The notes under the pieces: model-generated | What the model was told of the DNA's origin: nothing | Databases searched by the model: none | Seen by the model: only the letters and a program-made list of their open reading frames with translations | From: Treponema sp. UBA6367 | GTDB lineage: Bacteria; Spirochaetota; Spirochaetia; Treponematales; Treponemataceae | Assembly: GCA_002437725.1 (NCBI GenBank) | Contig: DJRF01000022.1 | Span: 1 to 64,000, forward strand | Reading direction: 5' to 3' | DNA: 64,000 nt | Shown: positions 46,787 through 54,887 of the stretch, piece after piece | How positions within the stretch are numbered: position 1 is the first letter of the stretch | Layout: each line of letters opens with the position of its first letter | Translations under genes and position numbers: made by a program

Positions 46787-46815
46787 TTGACAATAAAACT
46801 ATGATGACATATAAT
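46787..46815 (+). promoter_or_regulatory. Consensus promoter of the lipoprotein gene
   Basis: TTGACA (46787-46792), a 17-bp spacer and TATAAT (46810-46815): a perfect sigma-70 consensus in both boxes. The leader of about 30 nt ends in GGGAGA before the ATG at 46852. It is the strongest-looking promoter in the window and is divergent from the cyclase promoter. Confidence 0.75.
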
Positions 46816-46851
46816 TGTTTTCATCATATTTTAGTTTTATGGGAGATTTCT

Positions 46852-47466
46852 ATGAAAAAAAATAAAACACAAAGGCTGATTTCAGTTATTTCGCTAGTTA
46901 TCGCTACGCTTTGCGCAATGTCTTTTGCAGGATGCAACAAAGATATTATAGACGAATTAACAGGACCAACAAACAAATGGTGCAATACTACAGTTAAAAT
47001 GCCAACCTCAAATGACAGTGATTCAAAACTAGACATTTATTGCTACTATGCAACACAAGAAAAATCTGTACAAATAGGGAATAGTTCTGAAAAGACTACT
47101 TTAAAAAAGGGATTAAACGTAGTTATATCAGTAGTGGACAATACATCAGACAGCACAATAAGTGAAATATTTGGTACTGTTACATCAGGAAAAAAGCCTT
47201 ACGTATTGAAAACTTTTGAAGAAGGCTCATCTTCAATGCAAGTAGAAGACGACAACGGAAATACAAAAACTTTAACACTAAAAAAATCCGTATGGAATAT
47301 TTTATACTTGGCAAACGAATGGGATTCTTATTCTGATAGCACAGTTCCATTTACAAAAGAATCTGGAAAATACGAAACTGTCAGCGATTTAAAAGATAAG
47401 TTCAGCATTTCTAAAATATTAAAAAAACTTGCTGCAAACAAACTTTTGGAACTGCTTGGAGAATAA
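46852..47466 (+). CDS. Lipoprotein of unknown function
   Basis: A 204-residue protein with a signal sequence and lipobox (CAMSFAGC). The ATG at 46852 is fixed by GGGAGA. The mature part is rich in Ser, Thr, Asp and Lys, with a short conserved-looking segment (LKKSVWNILYLANEW) and a C-terminal amphipathic helix (ISKILKKLAANKLLELLG). I recognise no family. It is driven by a consensus promoter, so it may be abundant. It is divergent from the propeller cyclase and followed by a large foldback terminator. Confidence 0.75.
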   Translation: MKKNKTQRLISVISLVIATLCAMSFAGCNKDIIDELTGPTNKWCNTTVKMPTSNDSDSKLDIYCYYATQEKSVQIGNSSEKTTLKKGLNVVISVVDNTSDSTISEIFGTVTSGKKPYVLKTFEEGSSSMQVEDDNGNTKTLTLKKSVWNILYLANEWDSYSDSTVPFTKESGKYETVSDLKDKFSISKILKKLAANKLLELLGE

Positions 47467-47486
47467 AACCAATTTCTACCCAAAAG

Positions 47487-47602
47487 AAAAGGGCTGCCTA
47501 ATAAGTAAACTTTGTGATAATTGAAACTTGAAAAAAAATATTATAAATAGATTCTACAGTTTCAATGCTTACCGCAAACTACACTTATTAGGCAGCCCTT
47601 TT
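47487..47602. terminator. Foldback with a 20-bp perfect stem, probable two-way terminator
   Basis: AAAAGGGCTGCCTAATAAGT (47487-47506) is the exact reverse complement of 47583-47602. A second stem, ATTGAAACT/AGTTTCAAT (47520-47528, 47558-47566), lies in the loop. The A/T runs at both ends would allow termination in either direction. The GGGCTGCC/GGCAGCCC arms resemble those of the terminators at 3201 and 56290. The size and the inner stem also fit a small foldback element. Confidence 0.65.
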
Positions 47603-47668
47603 TATATGTAAACAGACTGCGGCTTTGCCATGACCAGTCTGGAAATCCGGAATTTTACTTCCGGATAC

Positions 47669-47741
47669 GTCTGGTCAAGGCATGCTTGTACACAAGTCCT
47701 TGACTCAGCCGTTCTTAGGATTTTGATAAACCCTAAATAAA
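47669..47741 (+). repeat. Family C 3'-trailer repeat, copy C4
   Basis: It begins GTCTGGTCAAGGCATGC and ends CCCTAAATAAA. The outer stem is TCAAGG/CCTTGA with an inner CTTG-TACA-CAAG. The second hairpin is TTAGG/CCTAA, where other copies have TTAAGG/CCTTAA. A further small hairpin (TCCGGAA/TTCCGGA) precedes it at 47647-47666. It is downstream of the lipoprotein gene, in sense orientation. Confidence 0.75.
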
Positions 47742-47768
47742 AAAAGGTATTCCAATTAGGAATACCTT
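47737..47768 (-). terminator. Terminator of tRNA-Cys
   Basis: On the minus strand, AAGGTATTCC (47768-47759) pairs with GGAATACCTT (47753-47744), followed by a T-run formed by the A-rich end of repeat C4. It lies four bases beyond the tRNA. Confidence 0.85.
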
Positions 47769-47771
47769 GAA

Positions 47772-47845
47772 AGGCGTCTAACAGAATCGAACTGTTTCAT
47801 AGTGGTTTTGCAGACCATCCCCTTCCCACTTGGGTAAGACGCCGT
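47772..47845 (-). tRNA. tRNA-Cys (anticodon GCA)
   Basis: On the minus strand the acceptor GGCGTCT pairs with AGACGCC, with U as discriminator. The anticodon loop reads CTGCAAA, giving anticodon GCA, and the T-arm is ACAGTTCGATTCTGT. The discriminator U73 is the known identity base of tRNA-Cys. CCA is not encoded. Confidence 0.92.
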
Positions 47846-47919
47846 AGTGCTATTAATATAGCAAAGTCAAAAAGTTTTGTCTAGTGCTTTTTTCTGAATT
47901 GTCAATTTTAAGAAAAAAA

Positions 47920-48444
47920 CTATGCTGTCTTTAAAATCTTTTTTAAAACTTCCAGCATTTCTTTACATTCTTCTTCGCTGCTGCAGACAAAAGGAATTGT
48001 ACCCCTCTTGTCAGTAACAACATGGAATACCCTGTTATCAGACTTTTCCCAGTCTTCTTTAGCCCAGTCGAATTCTTTTACGTGATAAATTTCTTTTAGC
48101 GGCAAATAATGGCTTGCGCCCACAAGTCCGTTTTCATAAAGCCCGCTTATATTTGCAAGAGCGGCTTCTTCTGACCCCATTGCAGCTCCTAAAAGCCCTA
48201 CTAAGCACGTTACAAGATCAACAATAAACGAAAGCTCTTTAAAATAAACTATGAATATCAATAAAAAACTGCAAACCATTATTAAAATAGGAAGAACAAG
48301 AGCGTGAACTTTTCCTCCAACCAATTTTTTTCCAGCTTTTGAAAGAATAATTTTTGTTCTAAAAGGAATTGAAATCAAAATTAAAAAATACAGAACAGAA
48401 GAAACCGCTGCTAATACAAATCTAACTTTAGCCATTTCAAGCAT
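47920..48444 (-). CDS. Small membrane protein of unknown function
   Basis: A 174-residue protein with three or four hydrophobic segments in the first 100 residues (VRFVLAAVSSVLYFLILISI, then VHALVLPILIMVCSFLLIFI, then FIVDLVTCLVGLLGAAMGSE). A soluble C-terminal domain follows (LPLKEIYHVKEFDWAKEDW ... EECKEMLEVLKKILK). The tail looks like the short domain of membrane proteins that carry a PH-like or DUF fold, but I do not recognise it. It follows the ECF transporter gene on the same strand by about 55 bp; a functional link is possible but not shown. Confidence 0.65.
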   Translation of the reverse strand: MLEMAKVRFVLAAVSSVLYFLILISIPFRTKIILSKAGKKLVGGKVHALVLPILIMVCSFLLIFIVYFKELSFIVDLVTCLVGLLGAAMGSEEAALANISGLYENGLVGASHYLPLKEIYHVKEFDWAKEDWEKSDNRVFHVVTDKRGTIPFVCSSEEECKEMLEVLKKILKTA

Positions 48445-48499
48445 AAAATACCTCAGACTTTATTTTAAGACCTTAAATAAGTTACGTCAAAAAAAATTT

Positions 48500-50662
48500 T
48501 TAAGACTTTGAATATTTTTCGCTATCTAATGGACTTCGGACGATAACCGCATCTGCAAGTTTTTCCGCACGGTTCAAAGTTTGAATTATAAGAGGAACAA
48601 ACAGCGGCAGCATCATAATTATTTTTGAAAAAAATCCTTTTGACTTTCTTAAGCCTCCGCGGATAAGCTGTGTTTTTACAATGCAAGAAGCTTCGTCCAC
48701 AAGCAAAGGAATAAAGCGGAATGTAAGTTCTGCCATAAGAACAATTTTATTTACAGAAAAATGAAAAAGCTTTAACGGCTTTACAATTGATTCCACAGAA
48801 TTAACGAATTTTTCTTCAGAAACTGTAGCAAAAAATCCGCAAATGCAGCACAAAGCCGATTCAGTGTGAATTACAGTTCTAACGCACAAAAGGATTTTGC
48901 TCATCGAAACTGAAAAATATTTATATGGAAGATAAAGCTTTTCTGCGGGCAGAACAGGCGCAAAAGCCATTTGAAACACGCAGAATATAAGCAGAAAAGG
49001 CAAAATCTTTAAAAGAGAAAAAATCATTTTTTTAAAAGGATATTTTGCAATTATTGAATAAACAAGTGAAATTGCAAAAATAAAAATTGAAGGCAAAACC
49101 GGTTTAAACGTTAAAGAAAGCGTAAAAAGCGTTAGAAACACAAAAAAGTTTAACAGCGCAGGCAGTTTTTCCAAACAGCTTTGTTTTGCAGAACTTTTTT
49201 TTTGGCAAGAGAAATTTCTAAGTCCTTCTAAAATATTTGAAGAAGGCATCGGCCCGCGCTTTTGCGGAAACTTTTCAGAATCTTGCCCAAGTTGTTCTTT
49301 TGCCTGAATGTTTGCGGTATCAAATTGAACAGAACCGTTTTCAAGAGCAATAACCCGGTCCGCAAAATCAGCTTCGTCTGGGTGATGCGTGCTAAAAAGT
49401 ACAGTTTTTCCGCTTTGAGCAAGTTTTTTCATCATCTGGAGAATCTTAAAACGAGCTTGCCCATCTAAAGCCGCCGTAGGCTCATCAAAAAAAATAACAG
49501 AAGAATCAAGGGCTATAATTCCTGCAATCGCCAGCCGTTTTTTTTCGCCTCCACTCATACAAAAAGTCTGACGGTTTGCGAACTGTTCAAAAGGCAAGTT
49601 TGCAAGGTTCATAGAGCTTTCTACAAGCTTGCGAAGTTTTTTTCCAGCAACGCCTTGATTTTTTGGACCGAACGCAACATCGTCAGCGGCAAAGTTTTCA
49701 AAAAGCGCAGAATCGCTGTTCTGCTGCGCCAAAGCAGGATTTTTTTCGCAATAAATTTCGCCCTTCTGACTTTTTATAAGACCTGAACAGATTTCAAGCA
49801 AGGTTGACTTTCCAGAACCGCTTGCTCCGGTAAGAGCGGTTAAAGTTCCTTTGTACAAAGAAAACGAAACATTATTTAAGCAGGAAGACGCCCTTTGCGG
49901 ATAAGAAAAACAAATATCCTTTGCAGCAAACGAAACTTCTGATTCGGAATTTGGAATAAACTTAATTTCTGCAGGAATAATATCAGGACCAGAAACGAGT
50001 GAAACCAAATCTTTTTCTAAAAAAAATTGATTTTTACCACCTTGCCAGATTTTTTTTCCGTCTTTCATAAAAATTATATTATCCGCCCTTTTTACGGCTT
50101 CCATTTCATGCGTTATATGAACAACGGTTATGCCCTTTTTATTTAGTTTATCTAAAAAATCTAGCATTTCGATTTTAGACTGAGGATCTATCATCGAAAG
50201 GGCTTCGTCCATTATTAAAATATCTGGCTCCATTGCAAGAATTCCACTAAATGCAACTTTTTGAGTTTGCCCCAGCGAAAGAAACATAGTTTTATGGTTC
50301 GCGTAAGAAAGCATATCTGTAACTTTTAGACTTTCTATGGTTCTAAGTTCCGTTTCATCCTCGCCAAGAGCCATCATCCTAGGAGCAAAACCAGTATCCC
50401 TAGCAACGGTGGAGCAAATAATCTGCTCTTTTGGAGATTGAAACAGAGTTCCAATTCTATAATTTTTTTGATTTTCAACAGAACCAGTTTCCGGCTCTAA
50501 AAGACCTGCTATGATTTTAGCAACCGTGCTTTTTCCGCTGCCGTTAAGACCTACTAAAGCTGTATAAGAGCCTTTTTCCAACGAGAAAGTAACATTGTCA
50601 ACCGCTCGCTTTGCCGCGCCATTATAAGTAAAAGATAAATTGCGAACTGTTAAAGCCACCAT
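48500..50662 (-). CDS. ECF transporter energy-coupling module: EcfA-EcfA'-EcfT in one chain
   Basis: A 720-residue fusion. The first ABC ATPase (about 1-230) has LNGSGKSTVAK, LSLGQ and ILIMDEALSMID. The second (about 245-470) has ASGSGKSTLLE, MSGGEKKRLAIAG and VIFFDEPTAALD. The EcfT membrane part (about 500-720) has five hydrophobic segments and the coupling helices (LIRGGLRKSKGFF and NRAEKLADAVIVRSPLD). ECF systems import vitamins or metals with a separate S-component, and none is in this window, so the substrate is unknown. The first signature motif is LSLGQ rather than LSGGQ. A TATTAT box lies seven bases before the ATG. Confidence 0.88.
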   Translation of the reverse strand: MVALTVRNLSFTYNGAAKRAVDNVTFSLEKGSYTALVGLNGSGKSTVAKIIAGLLEPETGSVENQKNYRIGTLFQSPKEQIICSTVARDTGFAPRMMALGEDETELRTIESLKVTDMLSYANHKTMFLSLGQTQKVAFSGILAMEPDILIMDEALSMIDPQSKIEMLDFLDKLNKKGITVVHITHEMEAVKRADNIIFMKDGKKIWQGGKNQFFLEKDLVSLVSGPDIIPAEIKFIPNSESEVSFAAKDICFSYPQRASSCLNNVSFSLYKGTLTALTGASGSGKSTLLEICSGLIKSQKGEIYCEKNPALAQQNSDSALFENFAADDVAFGPKNQGVAGKKLRKLVESSMNLANLPFEQFANRQTFCMSGGEKKRLAIAGIIALDSSVIFFDEPTAALDGQARFKILQMMKKLAQSGKTVLFSTHHPDEADFADRVIALENGSVQFDTANIQAKEQLGQDSEKFPQKRGPMPSSNILEGLRNFSCQKKSSAKQSCLEKLPALLNFFVFLTLFTLSLTFKPVLPSIFIFAISLVYSIIAKYPFKKMIFSLLKILPFLLIFCVFQMAFAPVLPAEKLYLPYKYFSVSMSKILLCVRTVIHTESALCCICGFFATVSEEKFVNSVESIVKPLKLFHFSVNKIVLMAELTFRFIPLLVDEASCIVKTQLIRGGLRKSKGFFSKIIMMLPLFVPLIIQTLNRAEKLADAVIVRSPLDSEKYSKS

Positions 50663-50669
50663 GTCTGCT

Positions 50670-50698
50670 ATAATATAATAAAGAACACTTTTTTTCCA
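50670..50698 (-). promoter_or_regulatory. Promoter of the ECF fusion gene (leaderless)
   Basis: On the minus strand, TGGAAA (50698-50693), a 17-bp spacer and TATTAT (50675-50670), seven bases before the ATG at 50662. There is no Shine-Dalgarno. Confidence 0.45.
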
Positions 50699-50730
50699 CT
50701 CTTAACATTTGCCTAGATTATCTTGCTCAC

Positions 50731-50985
50731 TTATCCATGCATACCCGCACAAGATAAACAACATATTCACAAGTTATCCACATTTTTAGCAAAGCTTACA
50801 AAAAGAAGCGCTAAATCTTGATATTACCTATATTTAGGAAGATTTTCTTTTTTTACAATATAATTCCTTATAATACAAAGAATTATACATTATTTTCAGG
50901 GCTTGCTGAAGATATTAAAAAATATAAGCACTTTTTATGCACAAATAATAATCTTTTTTTTAAAGTTATCCACATTTTATTCACT
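50731..50985. other. DnaA-box cluster in an A/T-rich intergenic region
   Basis: Perfect DnaA boxes TTATCCACA lie at 50774-50782 and 50966-50974, both inside the 16-bp direct repeat AAGTTATCCACATTTT. TTATGCACA at 50935-50943 also fits the TTWTNCACA consensus. Near matches are TTATCCATG (50731), ATATTCACA (50763) and TTATTCACT (50977). The 350-bp gap holds no gene. It could be a DnaA-titrating or regulatory site, or a replication origin. The strand bias of genes does not switch here, which argues against oriC. Confidence 0.6.
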
Positions 50986-51014
50986 GAATAAAACATAAAC
51001 AGCCAAAACAAGAG

Positions 51015-51566
51015 CTAGCCTAAAGAAACTTGCCCTTCTTCATTTATAGAAAGAATTGATTTACATTCCGAACACCTAAAGCGGCCGACTCTAGTTGCCC
51101 TTAAATGCTTGTTGCACGTAGGACAAGCAAAAACTTTTGGAAAAACATTGTTTGGCACGGCAGAACCTTTCTTAAAGAAAGCAACCGCTTCTTCTGTGGT
51201 ATCTTTTATATTAAAAAACTGGCTGAATCCTAAAAGCTGAAAAACCTCGTAAACTTTTGGCTGTATTTCAAGCAGAACAATATCTCCGCCTTTTGGCTTA
51301 ATCATTTTTAGGAACGAAGTAAACGAACCAATTCCTGTAGAAGAGACATAAGACAGCGCAGAACAGTTAAAAATCAAGTTTATAAATCCAGAGTCTACAA
51401 CTTTAGCAATTTTTTTCTGGAAGAAACTAGAATTGTAAGTATCTATGTATCCGCTTAAGTATATACGCAATCCGCTTGGAACGGAATCTATTTTTTCCAA
51501 AGAAATTTTCAAGCTGTCATCGTTTTCGTCATCAAAACCAGGAACGATGGTATTGTTGTTGTTCAT
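51015..51566 (-). CDS. STAS-domain protein (anti-sigma antagonist-like) with a zinc ribbon
   Basis: A 183-residue protein. Residues about 15-120 form a STAS domain with the phosphorylatable serine region SYVSSTGIGSF, as in SpoIIAA-type antagonists. The C-terminal 40 residues add a zinc ribbon, CPTCNKHLRATRVGRFRCSEC. The ATG at 51566 has GGGAG upstream. STAS antagonists normally work with an anti-sigma kinase, and none is in the window. The zinc ribbon is uncommon and may mediate binding to a partner or nucleic acid. Confidence 0.8.
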   Translation of the reverse strand: MNNNNTIVPGFDDENDDSLKISLEKIDSVPSGLRIYLSGYIDTYNSSFFQKKIAKVVDSGFINLIFNCSALSYVSSTGIGSFTSFLKMIKPKGGDIVLLEIQPKVYEVFQLLGFSQFFNIKDTTEEAVAFFKKGSAVPNNVFPKVFACPTCNKHLRATRVGRFRCSECKSILSINEEGQVSLG

Positions 51567-51694
51567 ATTACGAACTCCCAATAATTATTTTACACTAATA
51601 GAGCCTATTTTTAATTTTACACCAAAAGAATGAGTAGGTCAAACATATTGCAAAAAAACTTAAACAAACTTTTTCTTTCTATATACGCTCTTAA

Positions 51695-51723
51695 TTGAAC
51701 AGTCCTTATTTTTACTGTAATAT
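51695..51723 (+). promoter_or_regulatory. Promoter of argS (leaderless)
   Basis: TTGAAC (51695-51700), a 17-bp spacer and TAATAT (51718-51723), six bases before the ATG at 51730, with no Shine-Dalgarno. The hexamers are only moderate, but the spacing repeats that of hprK, purH and relB. Confidence 0.4.
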
Positions 51724-51729
51724 AAAAGC

Positions 51730-53469
51730 ATGAAAACAATAATTCAGGATCTTAACAGCATTGTAATTGCTGGAGTAAAAAAAGCATTCAGCATTGATTT
51801 AGACCTTTCAAAAGAATATGTTACTGAAACTAACAACGAAAACTTTGGTGACTATCAGTCAAATATTTCATTTACGCTTTCAAAGCAGCTGCGCAAAGCC
51901 CCTATGGAACTTGCAAGCCAGATAGCCTCGTCGCTTGACTGCGGCAGCACAATAGAAAAAATCGAAGTTCTAAAACCTGGATTCATAAACTTTGTAGTTT
52001 CAAAGGATTACGTTTTTTCTAAAGCAGCAGAAGTCTACAAGGATGAAAAATTAGGAATTCCCGCTTGCAAAAATAATGAAAAAGTCGTTATTGACTATTC
52101 AAGCCCGAACATTGCAAAAGAAATGCACGTTGGACACCTGCGCTCAACAATAATCGGGGATTCAATTGCAAGAATCCTTAGCCAGCTAGGCTACGATGTA
52201 ATCCGCCAGAACCACATAGGCGACTGGGGAACTCAATTTGGAATGTTGATTGAACACCTTATAGATTTAGGCTGGAAAGATTCTTCTGAGCACACAATCA
52301 GCGACCTAAACGCGCTTTACAAAGAATCAAAAGTAAAGTTCGATTCCGACCCGGACTTTGCGGAACGCTCTCATCAAAGAGTTGTAAAAATCCAAAGCGG
52401 CGACAAAGAATCCATTGAACTGTGGAAAGCTCTTACAGACGAATCTAAAAAGCACTTTGACTGGATGTACAAAAGGATGGGAGTTCTTCTTTGCGACGAA
52501 GACTACAAGGGAGAAAGTTTTTACAACGACAAACTGAACTCCGAAGCGGAAAAACTTCTTGCGCAGGGAAAAGCAAAAATTTCAAACGGAGCAGTGTGTC
52601 TTTTTCCAAAGGGATTTCAAGGACGCGACGGCGAACCTGTTCCGCTAATCTTACGAAAGAGCGACGGCGGCTTTGGCTACGATGCGACCGATGTTACCGC
52701 TCTTGACTACAGGACAAACGTTCTTAAAGCAAAAAAATTAATCTACGTTACAGACACAAGGCAAAAAATGCACTTTGAAATGCTTTTTCAGGCAGCGCGA
52801 GACGCAGAAATCTGCGACGATTCAGTGGAACTTACCCATGTTTCCTTTGGTTCAGTTCTAGGACAGGACGGAAAACCTTTTAAGACCCGCTCAGGCGAAA
52901 CTGTAACACTTTCAAGCTTGCTTGACGAAGCAGAAGAAAGAGCAAAAGAAATTTTGCTGGAAAAAAATCCGAATGTAGACAAAGACGCTTTAAAAGAACT
53001 TTCAAGAGCGATTGGAATTAGCGCGATAAAATATGCAGACCTTTCTTGCGACAGAATAAAGGATTACATATTCAACTGGGAGCGAATGCTTGCATTTGAC
53101 GGAAATACCGCGCCTTACATTCAAAACGCTTATGTTCGCTGCCGGGCGCTTATTTCCAAGGCGATTGCCAGGGGCAAAAAATGCGAATTGCACAAAATTG
53201 CAAGCGATGACGAAAAACGGCTTGCAAAAAAATGTATGTACTTAGGAAGCGTTGTTCAGCAAGCTGCAAAAACCTACGAGCCTCACAGGCTTTGCGCATA
53301 CCTTTACGACCTGGCTTCTAGCTACCATTCTTTTTATGAAAAGTATCCTGTTTTAACAGAAAGCGACAATTCCATTTTGGAATCCAGGCTTGCGATTTCT
53401 GACTACGTTAGCAAAGTCCTTGCCAAGGGAATGTACTTGCTTGGCGTCGCCGTAATAGAAAAAATGTAA
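51730..53469 (+). CDS. argS: Arginyl-tRNA synthetase
   Basis: A 579-residue class I synthetase. The N-terminal Add1 domain (about 1-110) has EIAS-like residues for D-loop binding. The catalytic core has the HIGH-equivalent HVGHLRSTIIGDSIAR, VIRQNHIGDWGTQFGML, and the KMSK-region DGKPFKTRSGETVTL, which as in many ArgRS lacks a canonical KMSK. The C-terminal anticodon-binding domain (from about 450) ends in MYLLGVAVIEKM. The length is normal. Its 3' end abuts the stop of the convergent HU-LysM gene. Confidence 0.96.
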   Translation: MKTIIQDLNSIVIAGVKKAFSIDLDLSKEYVTETNNENFGDYQSNISFTLSKQLRKAPMELASQIASSLDCGSTIEKIEVLKPGFINFVVSKDYVFSKAAEVYKDEKLGIPACKNNEKVVIDYSSPNIAKEMHVGHLRSTIIGDSIARILSQLGYDVIRQNHIGDWGTQFGMLIEHLIDLGWKDSSEHTISDLNALYKESKVKFDSDPDFAERSHQRVVKIQSGDKESIELWKALTDESKKHFDWMYKRMGVLLCDEDYKGESFYNDKLNSEAEKLLAQGKAKISNGAVCLFPKGFQGRDGEPVPLILRKSDGGFGYDATDVTALDYRTNVLKAKKLIYVTDTRQKMHFEMLFQAARDAEICDDSVELTHVSFGSVLGQDGKPFKTRSGETVTLSSLLDEAEERAKEILLEKNPNVDKDALKELSRAIGISAIKYADLSCDRIKDYIFNWERMLAFDGNTAPYIQNAYVRCRALISKAIARGKKCELHKIASDDEKRLAKKCMYLGSVVQQAAKTYEPHRLCAYLYDLASSYHSFYEKYPVLTESDNSILESRLAISDYVSKVLAKGMYLLGVAVIEKM

Positions 53470-54606
53470 CTATCTGTACTGATGGCTTGCAATATTTTTA
53501 GCCATCAGCGCATATTCCGGAAGAATTCTATTGCTGTTTTTGTCAATAAATCCTGGAACTAAAATCTCGCCGCTAACAAGAGTCCTGACTGCAAGGCGAT
53601 GGCGCTTTTCATTTTTAGGACTTTCGCTTTCCTTTTCGCACATAAGAAGATAGCCGTTATACGCTTCAAGAACCGCCTTTTCTATAACTCTATTTTTCTC
53701 TTCCTGATTTTGCGGAAGTTCCGGGATTTTTATATTTGAATAAGACGCAACAAAATCTGGATCTGGATTAGAATTTTTGTTGCAGCTGTAAAGAACTGGC
53801 CAAAGGTGCCTGTTTCCGTATATTTCTTGGGCAATGCTATGGTAATCTGAACCTGTTTTTACAACATAGTATTCAAAAAGCCGTTCTGCCTGCGCAAGCT
53901 CTGCATTTTCTTCAGAATCCTGAATTTTTTCTGCATTTTTTTGCTCGTTTCCATTGTCAACTTCTTGCAGAGCTTTTTCTGAATCAACTTTTGAATTACT
54001 TTCCTTTTTTACAGGAGTTTTTGGCAATTTTTCTTTTGAATCTTTTGAAGAAGAACAGGTCTTTACAAAAATAGAAATCAAAAAAGCTAATAAAAGAAGA
54101 GCAACCGCTCCTAGACCTAAAACCTTCAGCCAAAATCCATTTTTTTTATTTTCAGCATGATTTTCGTATTGCGCAGAAGCATAAAAAAAATCTTCTTCAT
54201 CGCCGTCTAAATTATTTTCATCCAAGTTGTTTTCATTAACCGCACCCGGCATTGAAGTTGTAAGCGTTGGATTTTTTAAATCTTTTTCAGTTGCAACCCT
54301 TGCTTTTAAATGCGCATAAGGACGGTTGATTCTTTTTGCAACGGCAGCAGACGGCACAAACTTTATGCGCCAATGCGCAGGAATGTTTATTTTTTCGCCA
54401 GAAGAAGGATTTATTCCAACAGAATCTTCTATCCAAGTTTTTTTAAAAGTACCAAAATTATAAACAGAAAACGAAGTAGAATTTTTAAGACCAGTTTTTA
54501 CAATTGTAAAAAAGACAAAAGAAAATTTTTTTGCGACATCAAGGCTAACACCTGTGCGCTGAACTAGTTTTTCGGCAAGCTGACCCTGCGTAAGAAATTC
54601 ATTCAT
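53470..54606 (-). CDS. HU-like domain fused to a membrane helix and a LysM-type domain
   Basis: A 378-residue protein. Residues 1-95 follow the HU/IHF fold: AEKLVQRTGVSLDVAKKF, FGTFKKTWIEDSVGINPSSG and a basic arm. An acidic linker leads to a single membrane helix at about 159-182 (FWLKVLGLGAVALLLLAFL), a charged low-complexity stretch, and then a LysM-like segment from about 245 (YYVVKTGSDYHSIAQEIYG, NRHLWPVLYSCN). If the topology is N-in, it ties DNA or another cytoplasmic partner to the cell wall. It overlaps the upstream HU gene by eight bases. Confidence 0.82.
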   Translation of the reverse strand: MNEFLTQGQLAEKLVQRTGVSLDVAKKFSFVFFTIVKTGLKNSTSFSVYNFGTFKKTWIEDSVGINPSSGEKINIPAHWRIKFVPSAAVAKRINRPYAHLKARVATEKDLKNPTLTTSMPGAVNENNLDENNLDGDEEDFFYASAQYENHAENKKNGFWLKVLGLGAVALLLLAFLISIFVKTCSSSKDSKEKLPKTPVKKESNSKVDSEKALQEVDNGNEQKNAEKIQDSEENAELAQAERLFEYYVVKTGSDYHSIAQEIYGNRHLWPVLYSCNKNSNPDPDFVASYSNIKIPELPQNQEEKNRVIEKAVLEAYNGYLLMCEKESESPKNEKRHRLAVRTLVSGEILVPGFIDKNSNRILPEYALMAKNIASHQYR

Positions 54607-54874
54607 TTATTTCTTCCTTGAATTTTTCCGAAACCTTAAACTTCAGCCTGCGTTTTTTTGGATAGACCATCTTTTGCGCCGATACAGGATTTATGCCCAC
54701 CCGCTGCGAATAATCTACAGTTTTAAAAGTTCCAAAACCTGGCTGACAAAACTTTTTGCCAGTTTCCAAAGCCTCTACAATACATTCCAGCATTTGATTC
54801 AGAGTTTCATTGCATTGCTTTTTTGTAATTCCCAGTTCTAAAGACATTTGCGCAATAATTTCCTGCTTTGTCAT
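54599..54874 (-). CDS. HU/IHF-family DNA-binding protein
   Basis: A 91-residue protein starting MTKQEIIAQMSLELGITKKQ, with GFGTFKTVDYSQRVGINPVS and a basic C-terminal half. The DNA-intercalating arm is shorter and more divergent than in standard HU (SAQKMVYPKKRRLKF). GAGGT lies before the ATG at 54874. It is encoded between the HD-GYP gene and the membrane-anchored HU fusion, with which it may form a heterodimer through the HU fold. Confidence 0.85.
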   Translation of the reverse strand: MTKQEIIAQMSLELGITKKQCNETLNQMLECIVEALETGKKFCQPGFGTFKTVDYSQRVGINPVSAQKMVYPKKRRLKFKVSEKFKEEINE

Positions 54875-54887
54875 AAAACACCTCGAA

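Noticed and set aside
50731..50985. Calling the DnaA-box cluster the chromosomal origin
   Set aside because: dnaA, dnaN and gyrB are not in the window and the gene strand bias does not flip here. I kept it as a DnaA-box cluster only.
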